From positions 144,950 through 208,949 of the forward strand of contig NZ_JACOAF010000041.1 in assembly GCF_014269285.1 (NCBI RefSeq): a stretch of DNA of 64,000 bases. The letters are read 5' to 3'. Made by a program: the position numbers and the translations under genes. Source of the stretch: Rufibacter sediminis. GTDB taxonomy: Bacteria > Bacteroidota > Bacteroidia > Cytophagales > Hymenobacteraceae. The notes beneath the pieces were generated by a model. It ran no database searches and was not told the DNA's origin. It saw nothing but the letters and a program-made list of their open reading frames with translations. Below, piece by piece: positions 50,527 to 59,681 of this stretch. Within the stretch, counting starts at the first letter, position 1. Each line of letters begins with the position of its first letter.

Positions 50527-50651
50527 GCAGGGTAGCCTAATATGGGTAAAACACCATAGAATGTATGGAAACTATAGGGCTCACTATACTAGTGGGCCCT
50601 ATTTATTATGTTTCTAATTAGATTATTGTTTAAGTAGTTACCCTGCCTACC
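50522..50651. repeat. 13-bp inverted repeat bracketing a terminator
   Basis: GGTAGGCAGGGTA at 50,522-50,534 and its exact complement TACCCTGCCTACC at 50,639-50,651 enclose the hairpin at 50,574-50,602. The left copy overlaps the end of the VapE gene. Confidence 0.7.
50574..50602 (+). terminator. terminator of the VapE gene
   Basis: ATAGGGCTCAC pairs with GTGGGCCCTAT around TATACTA, followed by an AT-rich run. Confidence 0.7.
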
Positions 50652-50748
50652 TATTCTCATTTTTAATCTCATAGGTGCAAATGAATTTTATATGAACTCA
50701 AATTTATTTGTAGTAAATCTATTTATGAAACAAGTTGTTAAAATTCAT

Positions 50749-52209
50749 TTATATGACAGGAATCTTCAATCCTTTATTATAAACCTCAAGTGGCAAGTCA
50801 TTATTTACTGAGGTTAGTGAAAATACATAGTCATTTTCATCTATTGGGTTTAATTTAAGTTCAAATTCAAATGGTATATTATTGTTATATAGAATTTTTT
50901 GTTTTACTTCAACAGGGTTGTTAGAGGTTTCATTTGAATTCAATAATGTAATTGTGGCTTCGTAATTAAAATGCACTCTACATTCAATTACTGCCTTGTC
51001 TTTATCTATATATTTAATAGTGTATGTATTAAAGTCTGAGACTCTTTCTTTAGTGTTTTCAAAACCTATTGAATCGATATATAAGCCAGGATTGGATTCA
51101 TCGTATCTTAACTCTTCTGTTTTGTATAATAACTCATCATAGGCTAACTGTCCTAAATACGAGTCAAATTGATCATGCATCTCAATTTTGCGATACTTAA
51201 ACAGGTATTCAACCTTTTGTTCGTTATTTAAATTTATAAATGTAGTAAAATTAAATTCTTTCCGCTTTTGACTTAAAGCTTGGTTTATATACTGTATAGT
51301 AGTGTATTCAATAGAAGCATCCAGGTATTTGTTAGAGTTCGAAATAAATTGAGATAAGTTATACATCCAAAAATTCACTTTAGAATGATCACGTATCTCT
51401 TTTATAAGTTCCTCTCTAGGACTAATTATTTCATTATTTTTTTTATTAGTATAACACCAATCTTCATCTTTAGCAACATCATTAGTAATGAATATGATAG
51501 ATGATCCTTTTTCCTTTGAAAACTCTAGTATCTGTTTCCAAATAATAAGATCTCCAAAAATTTGTGTGCCTTTCTTCTCTGTTGAATACAAGTCACCATA
51601 TCCTGGTGGTATCTTGAACTCATATCTATGTTTTCCTTCAAGTGAAATGCTGATTATTTCTTCAAAGGAATACTCCCTCCCAACTTCGAAATTTGCTTCA
51701 AGGGCATTAAGGACATCATCATTGTCTTTAGTACTTGATACTTCATCTGACACAGCTTTAATTTGTTTAAGAAGGTTTATTTTAAATCTTTCTAAATCCT
51801 TTATAAACTTGTCTAAAATATGATCAAACTCATTGAAATAAACTTGATCTAGGTGTGGATGTATATTAGAATCTCTTGTGCCTTCTTTGATTATATTGAA
51901 AGTTCTTAATATTTCTGAATCAGCCTTATGCTTTAATGATCTGACAGTAGATTTCAAAGGAGCGTACTTCTCCTCAATGGGTTTTCCTATAGACTTTATT
52001 CTATTTTTAGAATATTCAAACTTAACATGATCTGGAACCCATAGCCTCTTTGCTAACTTTGGGAAAACATCATTATAGATGGCCTCTCTCTGTGTTTTTG
52101 TCAATAAATAAAAATCAAGGATAGCTGAGGTGTCAAATACAAAAATAGCTTCTTTCCACAATTCATCTATTTGTTCTTCAGACAATCTTAGGTTATTTTT
52201 AAATTTCAT
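50749..52209 (-). CDS. PIN-like nuclease protein (PIN_8 type)
   Basis: 486 residues. The N-terminal half is a PIN-like domain: Asp26 in FVFDTSAILDFY, Glu65 in PDHVKFEYSKNR, Asp220 in FGDLIIWKQI and Asp244 in FITNDVAKDEDW form the expected acidic metal-binding set. Between them is a long helical insert. The C-terminal ~200 residues are strand-rich, with VHFNYEATITLLNS. It is probably a metal-dependent RNase with an accessory sensor domain. Very AT-rich, on the opposite strand to the rest of the island; it neighbours another PIN protein. Likely defence cargo; the target is unknown. Confidence 0.8.
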   Translation of the reverse strand: MKFKNNLRLSEEQIDELWKEAIFVFDTSAILDFYLLTKTQREAIYNDVFPKLAKRLWVPDHVKFEYSKNRIKSIGKPIEEKYAPLKSTVRSLKHKADSEILRTFNIIKEGTRDSNIHPHLDQVYFNEFDHILDKFIKDLERFKINLLKQIKAVSDEVSSTKDNDDVLNALEANFEVGREYSFEEIISISLEGKHRYEFKIPPGYGDLYSTEKKGTQIFGDLIIWKQILEFSKEKGSSIIFITNDVAKDEDWCYTNKKNNEIISPREELIKEIRDHSKVNFWMYNLSQFISNSNKYLDASIEYTTIQYINQALSQKRKEFNFTTFINLNNEQKVEYLFKYRKIEMHDQFDSYLGQLAYDELLYKTEELRYDESNPGLYIDSIGFENTKERVSDFNTYTIKYIDKDKAVIECRVHFNYEATITLLNSNETSNNPVEVKQKILYNNNIPFEFELKLNPIDENDYVFSLTSVNNDLPLEVYNKGLKIPVI

Positions 52210-52536
52210 CTTAATTATTATCTTCTATTTACAGTAATTATAGACAGCTGATTATGGTTAAATGCATTAATATATTTCATTTGCCATTAAATACATCATA
52301 ACCATATCTCTTGTTAAAATAAAGACAAAATACAATTGTGATAATTTAAATAAACTTGCTTAAGCAAGTTCTCAAGGGTGGCTTAAATCTTAAAGAAAAC
52401 TTCTTAGTTAGCTTTAGCTACAATCTTCACATTGTATTAATATAGCTTTCATCTAAACCGCCTCTTAACGTCATGTTGAATATAGAGAATATAAAATAGT
52501 AGTGCAATAGGGCTAGCCCATGCAACGCGTAATCCT
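52210..52536. other. AT-rich spacer between the two PIN genes
   Basis: About 330 bp without a reading frame. CTTGCTTAAGCAAG (52,357-52,370) is a perfect 14-bp palindrome that could be an operator or att-like site. Nothing else is visible. Confidence 0.5.
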
Positions 52537-53646
52537 TTATGGGGTTCGATTGAACATTGCTAATTCATAAATCCCTAATGGGTAACTGTTATTCAAGGAG
52601 CTTAATTTGATGGTTTCATATCTAATGCTATGCTCAGATTTGGTATAAACAATTAAGGTTACTGGAATTGCCTTAGAATAAACAATTGATTTTTGGTAAT
52701 TCGTATTATCACTGCTAAACCAAGAATTATGCTCAGGGTCATATAAAGCTTTATTGTTATAAAAGAAGGAAAGTTCAGCAGTAAATGAAATGGTAGTTTT
52801 ACTTGTAACGACAGCGCCCTTTTCGTCTAACTGTGTAATCAAAAACTCCTCAAAACCAGTATTAGAAACATTAGTCACTTTCCTCGAGACTAAAAAATAA
52901 TCAGGAGAGTTAACTAATTCATTTTCTATATACCATTCTATGTCAAGTTCAAGGTCCTTAAGCAATGAATCTTTATTAACCTTGAAGAGCTGCTCAATGC
53001 TATCTATAAGCTCTTGGTCGTGAAGATTGCTACTCGTTCTATTAACAGTATCAAGTAAAAGCCCCCCATCTGCAACAACAATTAATGTTTTCGAGGTCTT
53101 ACTTTGGAGGTCTTTGTCAGGCGATATCACATATGTACTTTCCCCTTTTTTTGAAAAGTAGTCTTCTAGACCCTTTAAAGTAAATGCATCTGGAAATTCA
53201 TGTTTCTTTTCACCTTCTCTGAAAGGAGGATTATTAGAAAAGTAATCATTGAATACATCCCCAATTGTTAAATGAGCTGTATTGATTATTGTGATTCTTG
53301 AAACTTTTATCCAATTCTCAAACTGTGCCTGAAAGTCTTGCAGAAGAGATTCTGTGTCATAATTAGGCAAGTTGAAAAGTGCATCATAAGTATTAAAGTT
53401 CTTTAATATGAACCCTGCACTTTTTAAAGTATTGAGTGGCTTCTTTATTTTTTCTTCTAGTTGGAGCAGATTCTTTCTAAATCTAGCATGCACCTCTTTT
53501 AAAGTAATATCAGTCATGTAAATGCTGATTCTTTTCTCTCTGCCAAACTTACCAAGCTCTTTAATAATATTCCCATTAATGAAATTTTGAGCTTCTATGA
53601 AACTTGTGTCCAGGGAAATATTCTTTGTCTTAAGGTTACCACTCAT
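52537..53646 (-). CDS. PIN-domain protein (DUF4935/PIN_12 type)
   Basis: 369 residues from the ATG at 53,646; the longer frame to 53,748 adds an unrelated hydrophobic stretch. Acidic catalytic set: Asp13 in SLDTSFIEAQ, Glu51 in DITLKEVHARF, Asp153 in KKHEFPDAFTL and Asp177/179 in VISPDKDL. The EGEKKHEFPDA stretch is typical of the DUF4935 group. The C-terminal half is strand-rich (ISFTAELSFFYNNKALYDPE), similar in layout to the neighbouring PIN protein. Probably an RNase; likely defence or toxin role, unproven. Confidence 0.78.
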   Translation of the reverse strand: MSGNLKTKNISLDTSFIEAQNFINGNIIKELGKFGREKRISIYMTDITLKEVHARFRKNLLQLEEKIKKPLNTLKSAGFILKNFNTYDALFNLPNYDTESLLQDFQAQFENWIKVSRITIINTAHLTIGDVFNDYFSNNPPFREGEKKHEFPDAFTLKGLEDYFSKKGESTYVISPDKDLQSKTSKTLIVVADGGLLLDTVNRTSSNLHDQELIDSIEQLFKVNKDSLLKDLELDIEWYIENELVNSPDYFLVSRKVTNVSNTGFEEFLITQLDEKGAVVTSKTTISFTAELSFFYNNKALYDPEHNSWFSSDNTNYQKSIVYSKAIPVTLIVYTKSEHSIRYETIKLSSLNNSYPLGIYELAMFNRTP

Positions 53647-53866
53647 CTTATCTAGATACTTTTTAAGGTCAATCAGACTATTCACAATAGTAGAAATAAT
53701 CAAGCTAAGTATGCATGATAGGCTTCTTGAATATATCAATTGGCTCAAATTTTTTATTTTTTTCTACCCCACCCCATACGCGAGATACTATATAAGTCGC
53801 CCCCCTCACTTGATTTTGTGTTGGCAGGGTGCCTTCGCATATGTATAACTTTTTATTCATACTACT

Positions 53867-54202
53867 ATGGTAACGATTATTGGCTTTAAAACTCGAACAA
53901 AAGATGACCAACAATTTAATGTCCTTGTCCTCCAGGGAGATGTTGAAATGGTACAGTCTCAATCGACTGGAAGGTATTATGCAACAGCCAGGACTACTAC
54001 TATTTCCTGTACTTTCAACGAGGTAATTTGTCAGGGATTGATTGGAAAGACCTTACCAGGAAGCATTGAGAAGATGGAGTGCGACCCCTATGAGTACGCC
54101 ATACCATCTACTGGAGAGGTAATTACCTTAACACATGCCTACTACTATAACCCAACTGAGCGCACCATGGAGCAAGAGGTTTTCTCCATGAGAGCAGCAT
54201 AA
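53867..54202 (+). CDS. small hypothetical protein of Bacteroidota mobile elements
   Basis: 111 residues, strand-rich: MVTIIGFKTRTKDDQQFNVLVL opens a small beta fold, and CDPYEYAIPSTGEVITLTHAYYYN follows. No catalytic motif. The layout (short beta protein at the head of a run of small ORFs) resembles accessory genes of conjugative elements, and an OB-like fold is possible but not demonstrated. Terminator 7 bp after the stop. Confidence 0.55.
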   Translation: MVTIIGFKTRTKDDQQFNVLVLQGDVEMVQSQSTGRYYATARTTTISCTFNEVICQGLIGKTLPGSIEKMECDPYEYAIPSTGEVITLTHAYYYNPTERTMEQEVFSMRAA

Positions 54203-54208
54203 GCATGA

Positions 54209-54237
54209 AGGGGTAGCCACTGGCTGCCCTTTTTTTA
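54209..54237 (+). terminator. terminator, GGGTAGCC family
   Basis: GGGTAGCC pairs with GGCTGCCC around ACT, followed by a seven-T run. It shares its stem with the terminator at 54,667. Confidence 0.85.
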
Positions 54238-54264
54238 TTTGACCATAAACAATGACAACAAACA

Positions 54265-54543
54265 ATGCAGGAGGTATCAACCTATGGAGAATATGTCGAT
54301 GATGAAGGAAGCTGTCTATTTCTGACCAAGTACAAACTGGTAAGGGTTACCTGCCCTTTCAAAGTGGTCTGTATTGAAGCTGTGGGTGATTTAAAAGTTG
54401 GTGATTCTGTAGATGTCGAAGAGGTTTTACGAGGTGCTTCTAATACTATTACCTACTGCATCAAAGATAGATACTACCCACATTCACACTTCAGTTACAA
54501 GCCACCTACTAATCTGGTCATTACCAGACTTAAAAGAAGTTAG
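54265..54543 (+). CDS. small hypothetical protein
   Basis: 92 residues with no recognised domain. It begins MQEVSTYGEYVDDEGSCLF and contains FKVVCIEAVGDLKVGDSVDV, a strand-turn-strand pattern like a small beta barrel. It shares position and size class with the preceding gene. Function unknown. Confidence 0.5.
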   Translation: MQEVSTYGEYVDDEGSCLFLTKYKLVRVTCPFKVVCIEAVGDLKVGDSVDVEEVLRGASNTITYCIKDRYYPHSHFSYKPPTNLVITRLKRS

Positions 54544-54666
54544 CTGCTAGGCTAACAGGAGTTATGCTGTATTTCTTAGGCCATAGTTCTTTGAGATGGT
54601 CTCTCCTTTAACAAAAAACCACTGAAAGAAACGTAGCCAGAATCATGAGTCGCAACTGGATGATGT

Positions 54667-54706
54667 AAGGGTAGCCTATCTGTATCAGCAGGTGGCTACC
54701 CTTTTT
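54667..54706 (+). terminator. terminator, GGGTAGCC family
   Basis: AAGGGTAGCC pairs with GGCTACCCTT around a 17-nt loop with a T-run. The stem matches that at 54,209. Confidence 0.8.
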
Positions 54707-54747
54707 ATGTTATTGCTCAATTCACAACTCACCAATAAACCCTCTCA

Positions 54748-54996
54748 ATGGACTTGATAAACCAATTAGAAGCCATCAGTAAGCGATTCAACAACTGCTT
54801 GGCTTTTGTTCCACTTAACCAGCTTTCAGAAATTACCTCAGTCTTATGTCTGCTGATACACCATACTAGGCATCAGGAGGAAGAGAAGTTCTCTGAACTC
54901 AACAGTAGGTTTATACACATCATCGAGATAGTGGAAGACCTGATGCTGGTGTACAGAAGTACTCCAATACCTGAAGCTGAAGAGTTACAATTCTAG
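54748..54996 (+). CDS. small helical hypothetical protein
   Basis: 82 residues, mainly helical (MDLINQLEAISKRFNNCLAF, RFIHIIEIVEDLMLVYRS). No recognised family. It is 41 bp upstream of the DUF3871 gene and probably co-transcribed with it. Confidence 0.5.
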   Translation: MDLINQLEAISKRFNNCLAFVPLNQLSEITSVLCLLIHHTRHQEEEKFSELNSRFIHIIEIVEDLMLVYRSTPIPEAEELQF

Positions 54997-55037
54997 CTGC
55001 TTGGACAAGTTTAATCCTAATTTAACGAAAAACTTAC

Positions 55038-56039
55038 ATGGAAAACGAACTAATGAGGCTGCACACACAGCCAGAAACAAGGCTCACAGTAACCAGAAAC
55101 CCAGAGGTAGACCAGCAATCTACCTCTTCTGCTTTTATAGAGGCTAATACACTATCTGTTTCTCTTTCTGAGCTTCAGCAGGACCATATCATTCCTGTCT
55201 ACGTCAAAGACAATGAGCCACTAGTTAGTCAGTATGAGTTTATTGAAACTACTAATGCTATAGTATCATCTATCTTCAAAGGGGAGCAGATACTTAGTCC
55301 TTCTATTCGTTGTAGCCATCCCATCAAGGGCAGGATTCCAGATGCGAAGGACAAGCCTGCTAACCAACTACAGGATTGGGAGAAAACCCTCTACTATGAA
55401 CGAATGATGTTTGTGATTGAGATACCTTCCATTTATGATACCATAGAAGGCAATAAGCTGAACCTAACCATTGGAGGAGTAAAGGCCTATAACTTAGACA
55501 ACCTCTACAACAAAAAGGGGGCTGCTGAGCATTTCAAAGTGTTTATTGGGTTCCAGAACACAGTTTGCACTAATCTTTGTGTAAGGACTGATGGTTTTCT
55601 GGGAGACTTAAGGGTTAGCTCCTCTGAGCAGCTACACTCTGCCATTTACCAGCTGCTGGGTTCTTATGACCAACATCTTCATCTAAGCCATATGCAATCA
55701 CTTGCAGAGCATTCCATCTCAGAGCAGCAGTTCGCTCAGCTGTTGGGGCGATGTAGAATGTACCCACACTTACCATCTGCACAAAAGAAGCAGATACCTG
55801 AGTTGCTGTATGGTGATTCACAGCTTACATCAGTTTGTAGGGACTACTACAAGGACGTGAACTTCTGCAGGCAAGAGGATGGCAGGATAAACCTCTGGAA
55901 GTTATATAACCTGTTTACTGGGGCTAACAAGTCAACTTACATAGACCAGTTCCTTGATAGGTCTGTAAATGCCTTAGACTTTTCCTGTCAAATGCTAGAT
56001 GCAGTGAAGCAAGCCTCTACTATGTGGTATCTAGGATAA
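55038..56039 (+). CDS. DUF3871 family protein
   Basis: 333 residues. FIEANTLSVSLSELQQDHII followed by PVYVKDNEPLVSQYEFIE is the family's N-terminal hallmark, then HPIKGRIPDAKDKPANQLQD, VGG-type strand TIGGVKAYNLDNLYNKKG and the C-terminal LWKLYNLFTGANKSTYIDQF. These proteins occur on Bacteroidota plasmids and integrative elements; their job is unknown, but many genes of this type carry out element maintenance. It is followed by a perfect hairpin. Confidence 0.75.
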   Translation: MENELMRLHTQPETRLTVTRNPEVDQQSTSSAFIEANTLSVSLSELQQDHIIPVYVKDNEPLVSQYEFIETTNAIVSSIFKGEQILSPSIRCSHPIKGRIPDAKDKPANQLQDWEKTLYYERMMFVIEIPSIYDTIEGNKLNLTIGGVKAYNLDNLYNKKGAAEHFKVFIGFQNTVCTNLCVRTDGFLGDLRVSSSEQLHSAIYQLLGSYDQHLHLSHMQSLAEHSISEQQFAQLLGRCRMYPHLPSAQKKQIPELLYGDSQLTSVCRDYYKDVNFCRQEDGRINLWKLYNLFTGANKSTYIDQFLDRSVNALDFSCQMLDAVKQASTMWYLG

Positions 56040-56069
56040 CTGCGATTTTGTTAACTTAGTAGAAAAAAG

Positions 56070-56111
56070 AAGATGCTTAGGTATATAATAACCAATATAC
56101 CTAAGCATCTT
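56070..56111 (+). terminator. perfect 17-bp hairpin between DUF3871 and hamA
   Basis: AAGATGCTTAGGTATAT and its exact complement around AATAACCA. It separates the mobile-element module from the defence module. Confidence 0.75.
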
Positions 56112-56175
56112 AAGTATTAGATATTATGTCTATCTTAAAGCAATCAATCTACATCTTATTACATATTGAATTTAA

Positions 56176-57123
56176 ATGGATATTCTAAAACCAGACTCTT
56201 TTGATAAACTAATTCGAAAGGGTACTAATATGGATGCTTTCTTAAAGGAGGTGAAGAAAGAAGTAGCTGTTAATGGTACGAAAGCAAAAGTACATTGTTA
56301 TTTGATAAACTTTGATGGAGATCACTCCCCAAGAGTTGCTGATTTTGCAGCTTTCATCTCACATAGACTTTTAGATTATTGTATACCCAGAAGTGAAATT
56401 CAAAAAGCTAAAGATTTAGACAGCAAGAATAATACTACTTCATCAGTTGTAAAGCTCAACAAAATAGCAAGGGATTTACTAAGCTCCTTAGATAAATCAG
56501 GTGAGGGTGGAGAACTTATGTTATATCTTTTAACACAAGAATATCTTAAAATGCCACAGCTACTATGTAAGATGCCTCTTAAAACAAGTAGTGAAATGCA
56601 TATTCACGGTGTTGATGGTATTCATGTGAAGTATGATGACACAAGTGGAGGTTTGGCACTTTATTGGGGTGAGTCAAAAATGCATAAATCGATTACAAGT
56701 GCTGTCAGCGATTGTTTTAAAAGCGTAGGTAAGTATTTGGTTTCAACAGGAGGAAGTGGAACACCATATCAAAGGGAGATACAACTAATCACTTCTAATT
56801 TAGACTTAATAGACGAAGAACTAGAGGAAGCTATTCTAGACTATTTAAATAAAGATAGCACTAATTATAATAAGGTAAAAAATTGCGCTGTGTGCATGTT
56901 GGGATTTGATTATGACATGTATCCTTCTGGCCCAAATATAAAACAAATAGGTGATTTACTTAAAGAAGCATCTTTGGCTATAAACTCTTGGGTGGAGAGT
57001 ATTAGTAAGAAATTAATAAAGAGCCCACCTTTGCATTCATTCGATATTGAGCTGTTTCTTATCCCCTTTCCAAAAGTAGATGAATTTAGAAAAGTGTTTT
57101 TAAAAGAAATAGGGCTTAAATAA
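56176..57123 (+). CDS. hamA: Hachiman HamA nuclease-like effector (DUF1837)
   Basis: 315 residues. The DUF1837 core shows the PD-(D/E)xK-type set: Glu113 in GEGGELMLYLL, Asp147 in HGVDGIHVKY and Glu166-x-Lys168 in LYWGESKMH, with the family's PQLLCKMPLKTSSEMHIHG. The stop codon shares one base with the hamB start. HamA is the DNase effector of the Hachiman anti-phage system and is held inactive by HamB until DNA damage or phage DNA is sensed. Catalytic residues appear intact. Strongly AT-rich compared with the island's other genes. Confidence 0.88.
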   Translation: MDILKPDSFDKLIRKGTNMDAFLKEVKKEVAVNGTKAKVHCYLINFDGDHSPRVADFAAFISHRLLDYCIPRSEIQKAKDLDSKNNTTSSVVKLNKIARDLLSSLDKSGEGGELMLYLLTQEYLKMPQLLCKMPLKTSSEMHIHGVDGIHVKYDDTSGGLALYWGESKMHKSITSAVSDCFKSVGKYLVSTGGSGTPYQREIQLITSNLDLIDEELEEAILDYLNKDSTNYNKVKNCAVCMLGFDYDMYPSGPNIKQIGDLLKEASLAINSWVESISKKLIKSPPLHSFDIELFLIPFPKVDEFRKVFLKEIGLK

Positions 57124-59666
57124 TGAAATCAGGACTCGCAGAAAAAGTGTTCGCTTTGCCTAGCTTTCAAAGACAACATATGTCTATTTTGAAAGAGTCA
57201 ATAGTTAATCAGTTTAATGTATTATATAATCTTTATGATGATGATAATGATGTGGATTGGAATAACATGCTGTCTTGCGCCAGTGTTTTAGCTTATTCTG
57301 AAAATCAGAACTGCTTAGATGCAGCCTTGAGGATTGCTCAGCATAGTTTAGTAAATAAAGGTTCGACTGAAGTTCAAAGAACAACTGCAGGTATTATTCT
57401 TAACTGTTTAACTAATAAACAAGCTATATCGCTTGCTATTGAAAGGAATCTCCTTCCAAAAGAATATGAAAGCCAAATTCCAATCACATTAAGGCTAGAA
57501 GGAGTTAAACGAGATATTGAAAATAGTTTTATTACTTCTGATGATATTATATTCTCTATTAATAAGTTTCAAAAAGCAGTATATGATGCAACACAGGAGT
57601 CAAAGGTAATTAGCATTTCAGCTCCTACATCAGCAGGTAAATCGTTTATTTTATCAAGGATTGTGTTGGATGAGTTGATGAATCCAGACACTAAAATTAA
57701 TACTGTTTATCTAGTTCCAACAAGAGCACTTGTAAGTCAAGTAGAAGAAGAGTTTCAAGAATTACTTTCTAAGACTAATAGAAGAGATGTTTTCATAAGT
57801 TCTGTACCTAAGCTTGTGCATGACACAAGTAGGTATAGATCTAACTTATTCGTATTTACTCAGGAGCGACTACATTGGTTTAAGTCTAACCATCCTTATT
57901 TTAAGTTTGATACACTTATTGTTGATGAAGCTCAAAAGATAGGTGATGGGTATAGAGGGATTCTTCTGCAGCAGAAGATAGAGGATCTAGTAAAAGAATC
58001 TCCTGGATTGAAAGTATATTTTTCAAGTCCCTTCACATCAAATCCTGAGATTCTCTTTGATGTAGTCAAAAACAATGCTACAAGAACCCCAGTCAAGAAA
58101 GACTACGTCTCTGTTAATCAAAACTTACTTTTTGTTTCTCAAAAGAAAGGTAAACCTCAGGAGTATAATATGTCCCTGTGCCTAAATGATACGTTATTTC
58201 ATTTGGGGGATTTCAAACTTCCTGAAAGGCCAAGTCCACCATCTAAAGTTCTTCCTTTCGTTGCTTATAGCTTATCTAGTAAGTTGGGAGGAAGTTTGAT
58301 CTATGCTAATGGTCAAGCTGACGCTGAAAAGTTTGCTTTGCAGCTTTATGATTTAGCAGATGATATCATCCTTTCTGAACATTTGAAGCAGCTTATTGCT
58401 CTTGTAAATAAAGTCGTACATCCTCAATATAAATTAGCTGTCACTTTGAGAAGAAGGATTGCATTTCATTATGGGAATATGCCTTTGTTGGTAAAACAAG
58501 AAATAGAAAGGCTTTTTACTATAGGTGAGATTCATTTCTTGGTATGCACATCAACACTCCTAGAAGGTGTAAATCTACCAGCAAGATCAATATTCATATT
58601 GAAACCAACTAGGGGCCAAAATGAACCAATGAGTGAAAATGATTTTTGGAACTTAGCTGGAAGAGCAGGGCGATTAGGCAAAGAGTTTCAGGGTAATATT
58701 ATTTGTATCGATGCTCATAAATGGGAGAACGTTCCTTCAACAAATAGAAATAAACAAATAATATATAAGGCAATTGATAGGATTCAAACTAGGGAACTTA
58801 TAAATTATATTGAGTCTAATTCTCCAAGAGAGTCTAATGGAAGTAAACAGAATCTTGAATATGCTTTTACATACTATCTAGCCAAACTTCTTGAGGGCGA
58901 TCTTGATCAAGCGTTAGATCAAGATGATCCTATGTCATCAGAATTAAAAAATGAACTTATAAGAGCTAAGAATATCATAGAGGTTCCTGAAAGTATCCTT
59001 CTAAGGAATCCTGGTGTTAGTGCTTTAGCTCAGCAGAATCTTTTAGAATATTTTAAAAGGTGTAGCGATAAAGAAGTATTGATACCAGTAGCTCCAGAAA
59101 GTGATGATGCTGTTTATAACTCTTATGAGCCTATTATAAATGCAATAAGTACATATCTAACAGGGGACTCTTTGAAGATGTCAATAACATTTGCAATTCT
59201 TGTAGTTAATTGGATGAGAGGAATGCCACTTCCTATAATGATCAATAAGAGTTATGAATATTGGAAAAGAAAAGATCAAACCAAGAGCATTGATGTTGTA
59301 ATCAGGAATACGCTGGATTTGATAGAGAATTATGCTAGATTCAAATTCGCTAAATATTCTACTTGTTATCTTGATATTCTTAACTACCATTTAACAAATA
59401 TAAATAGGAGTGAGTTGGTTGATGAAATGCCAGATTTAAATAGTTGGTTAGAATATGGAGTTTCAATGAAGACACAGGTATCACTTATTGATCTTGGCCT
59501 GAGTCGTCCAACTACTTTAGCACTTTCAGAATTCATTACTAAGGCTAACTTAACAAGAGAAGATTGTATTGAGTGGGTTAAGAACAATGACATTGAAATA
59601 CTTGGTCTGCCAGAAGCAATGGTAAATGAAATTAAGCGTGTTTTTTCTCTCCAGTTAAACTTTTAG
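57123..59666 (+). CDS. hamB: Hachiman HamB helicase
   Basis: 847 residues. An N-terminal helical region (1-140) precedes an SF2 helicase core: Walker A APTSAGKS (167-174), DEAQ box (268-271) in LIVDEAQKIGD, VCTSTLLEGVNLPARSIFI and motif VI NLAGRAGRLG. The C-terminal ~250 residues are helical and unassigned. HamB translocates on DNA and controls the HamA nuclease, so both together make a type I Hachiman system. Overlap by one base with hamA shows coupling. The SRAP gene follows after 15 bp. Confidence 0.9.
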   Translation: MKSGLAEKVFALPSFQRQHMSILKESIVNQFNVLYNLYDDDNDVDWNNMLSCASVLAYSENQNCLDAALRIAQHSLVNKGSTEVQRTTAGIILNCLTNKQAISLAIERNLLPKEYESQIPITLRLEGVKRDIENSFITSDDIIFSINKFQKAVYDATQESKVISISAPTSAGKSFILSRIVLDELMNPDTKINTVYLVPTRALVSQVEEEFQELLSKTNRRDVFISSVPKLVHDTSRYRSNLFVFTQERLHWFKSNHPYFKFDTLIVDEAQKIGDGYRGILLQQKIEDLVKESPGLKVYFSSPFTSNPEILFDVVKNNATRTPVKKDYVSVNQNLLFVSQKKGKPQEYNMSLCLNDTLFHLGDFKLPERPSPPSKVLPFVAYSLSSKLGGSLIYANGQADAEKFALQLYDLADDIILSEHLKQLIALVNKVVHPQYKLAVTLRRRIAFHYGNMPLLVKQEIERLFTIGEIHFLVCTSTLLEGVNLPARSIFILKPTRGQNEPMSENDFWNLAGRAGRLGKEFQGNIICIDAHKWENVPSTNRNKQIIYKAIDRIQTRELINYIESNSPRESNGSKQNLEYAFTYYLAKLLEGDLDQALDQDDPMSSELKNELIRAKNIIEVPESILLRNPGVSALAQQNLLEYFKRCSDKEVLIPVAPESDDAVYNSYEPIINAISTYLTGDSLKMSITFAILVVNWMRGMPLPIMINKSYEYWKRKDQTKSIDVVIRNTLDLIENYARFKFAKYSTCYLDILNYHLTNINRSELVDEMPDLNSWLEYGVSMKTQVSLIDLGLSRPTTLALSEFITKANLTREDCIEWVKNNDIEILGLPEAMVNEIKRVFSLQLNF

Positions 59667-59681
59667 TAAGGGAGTTTTAAA

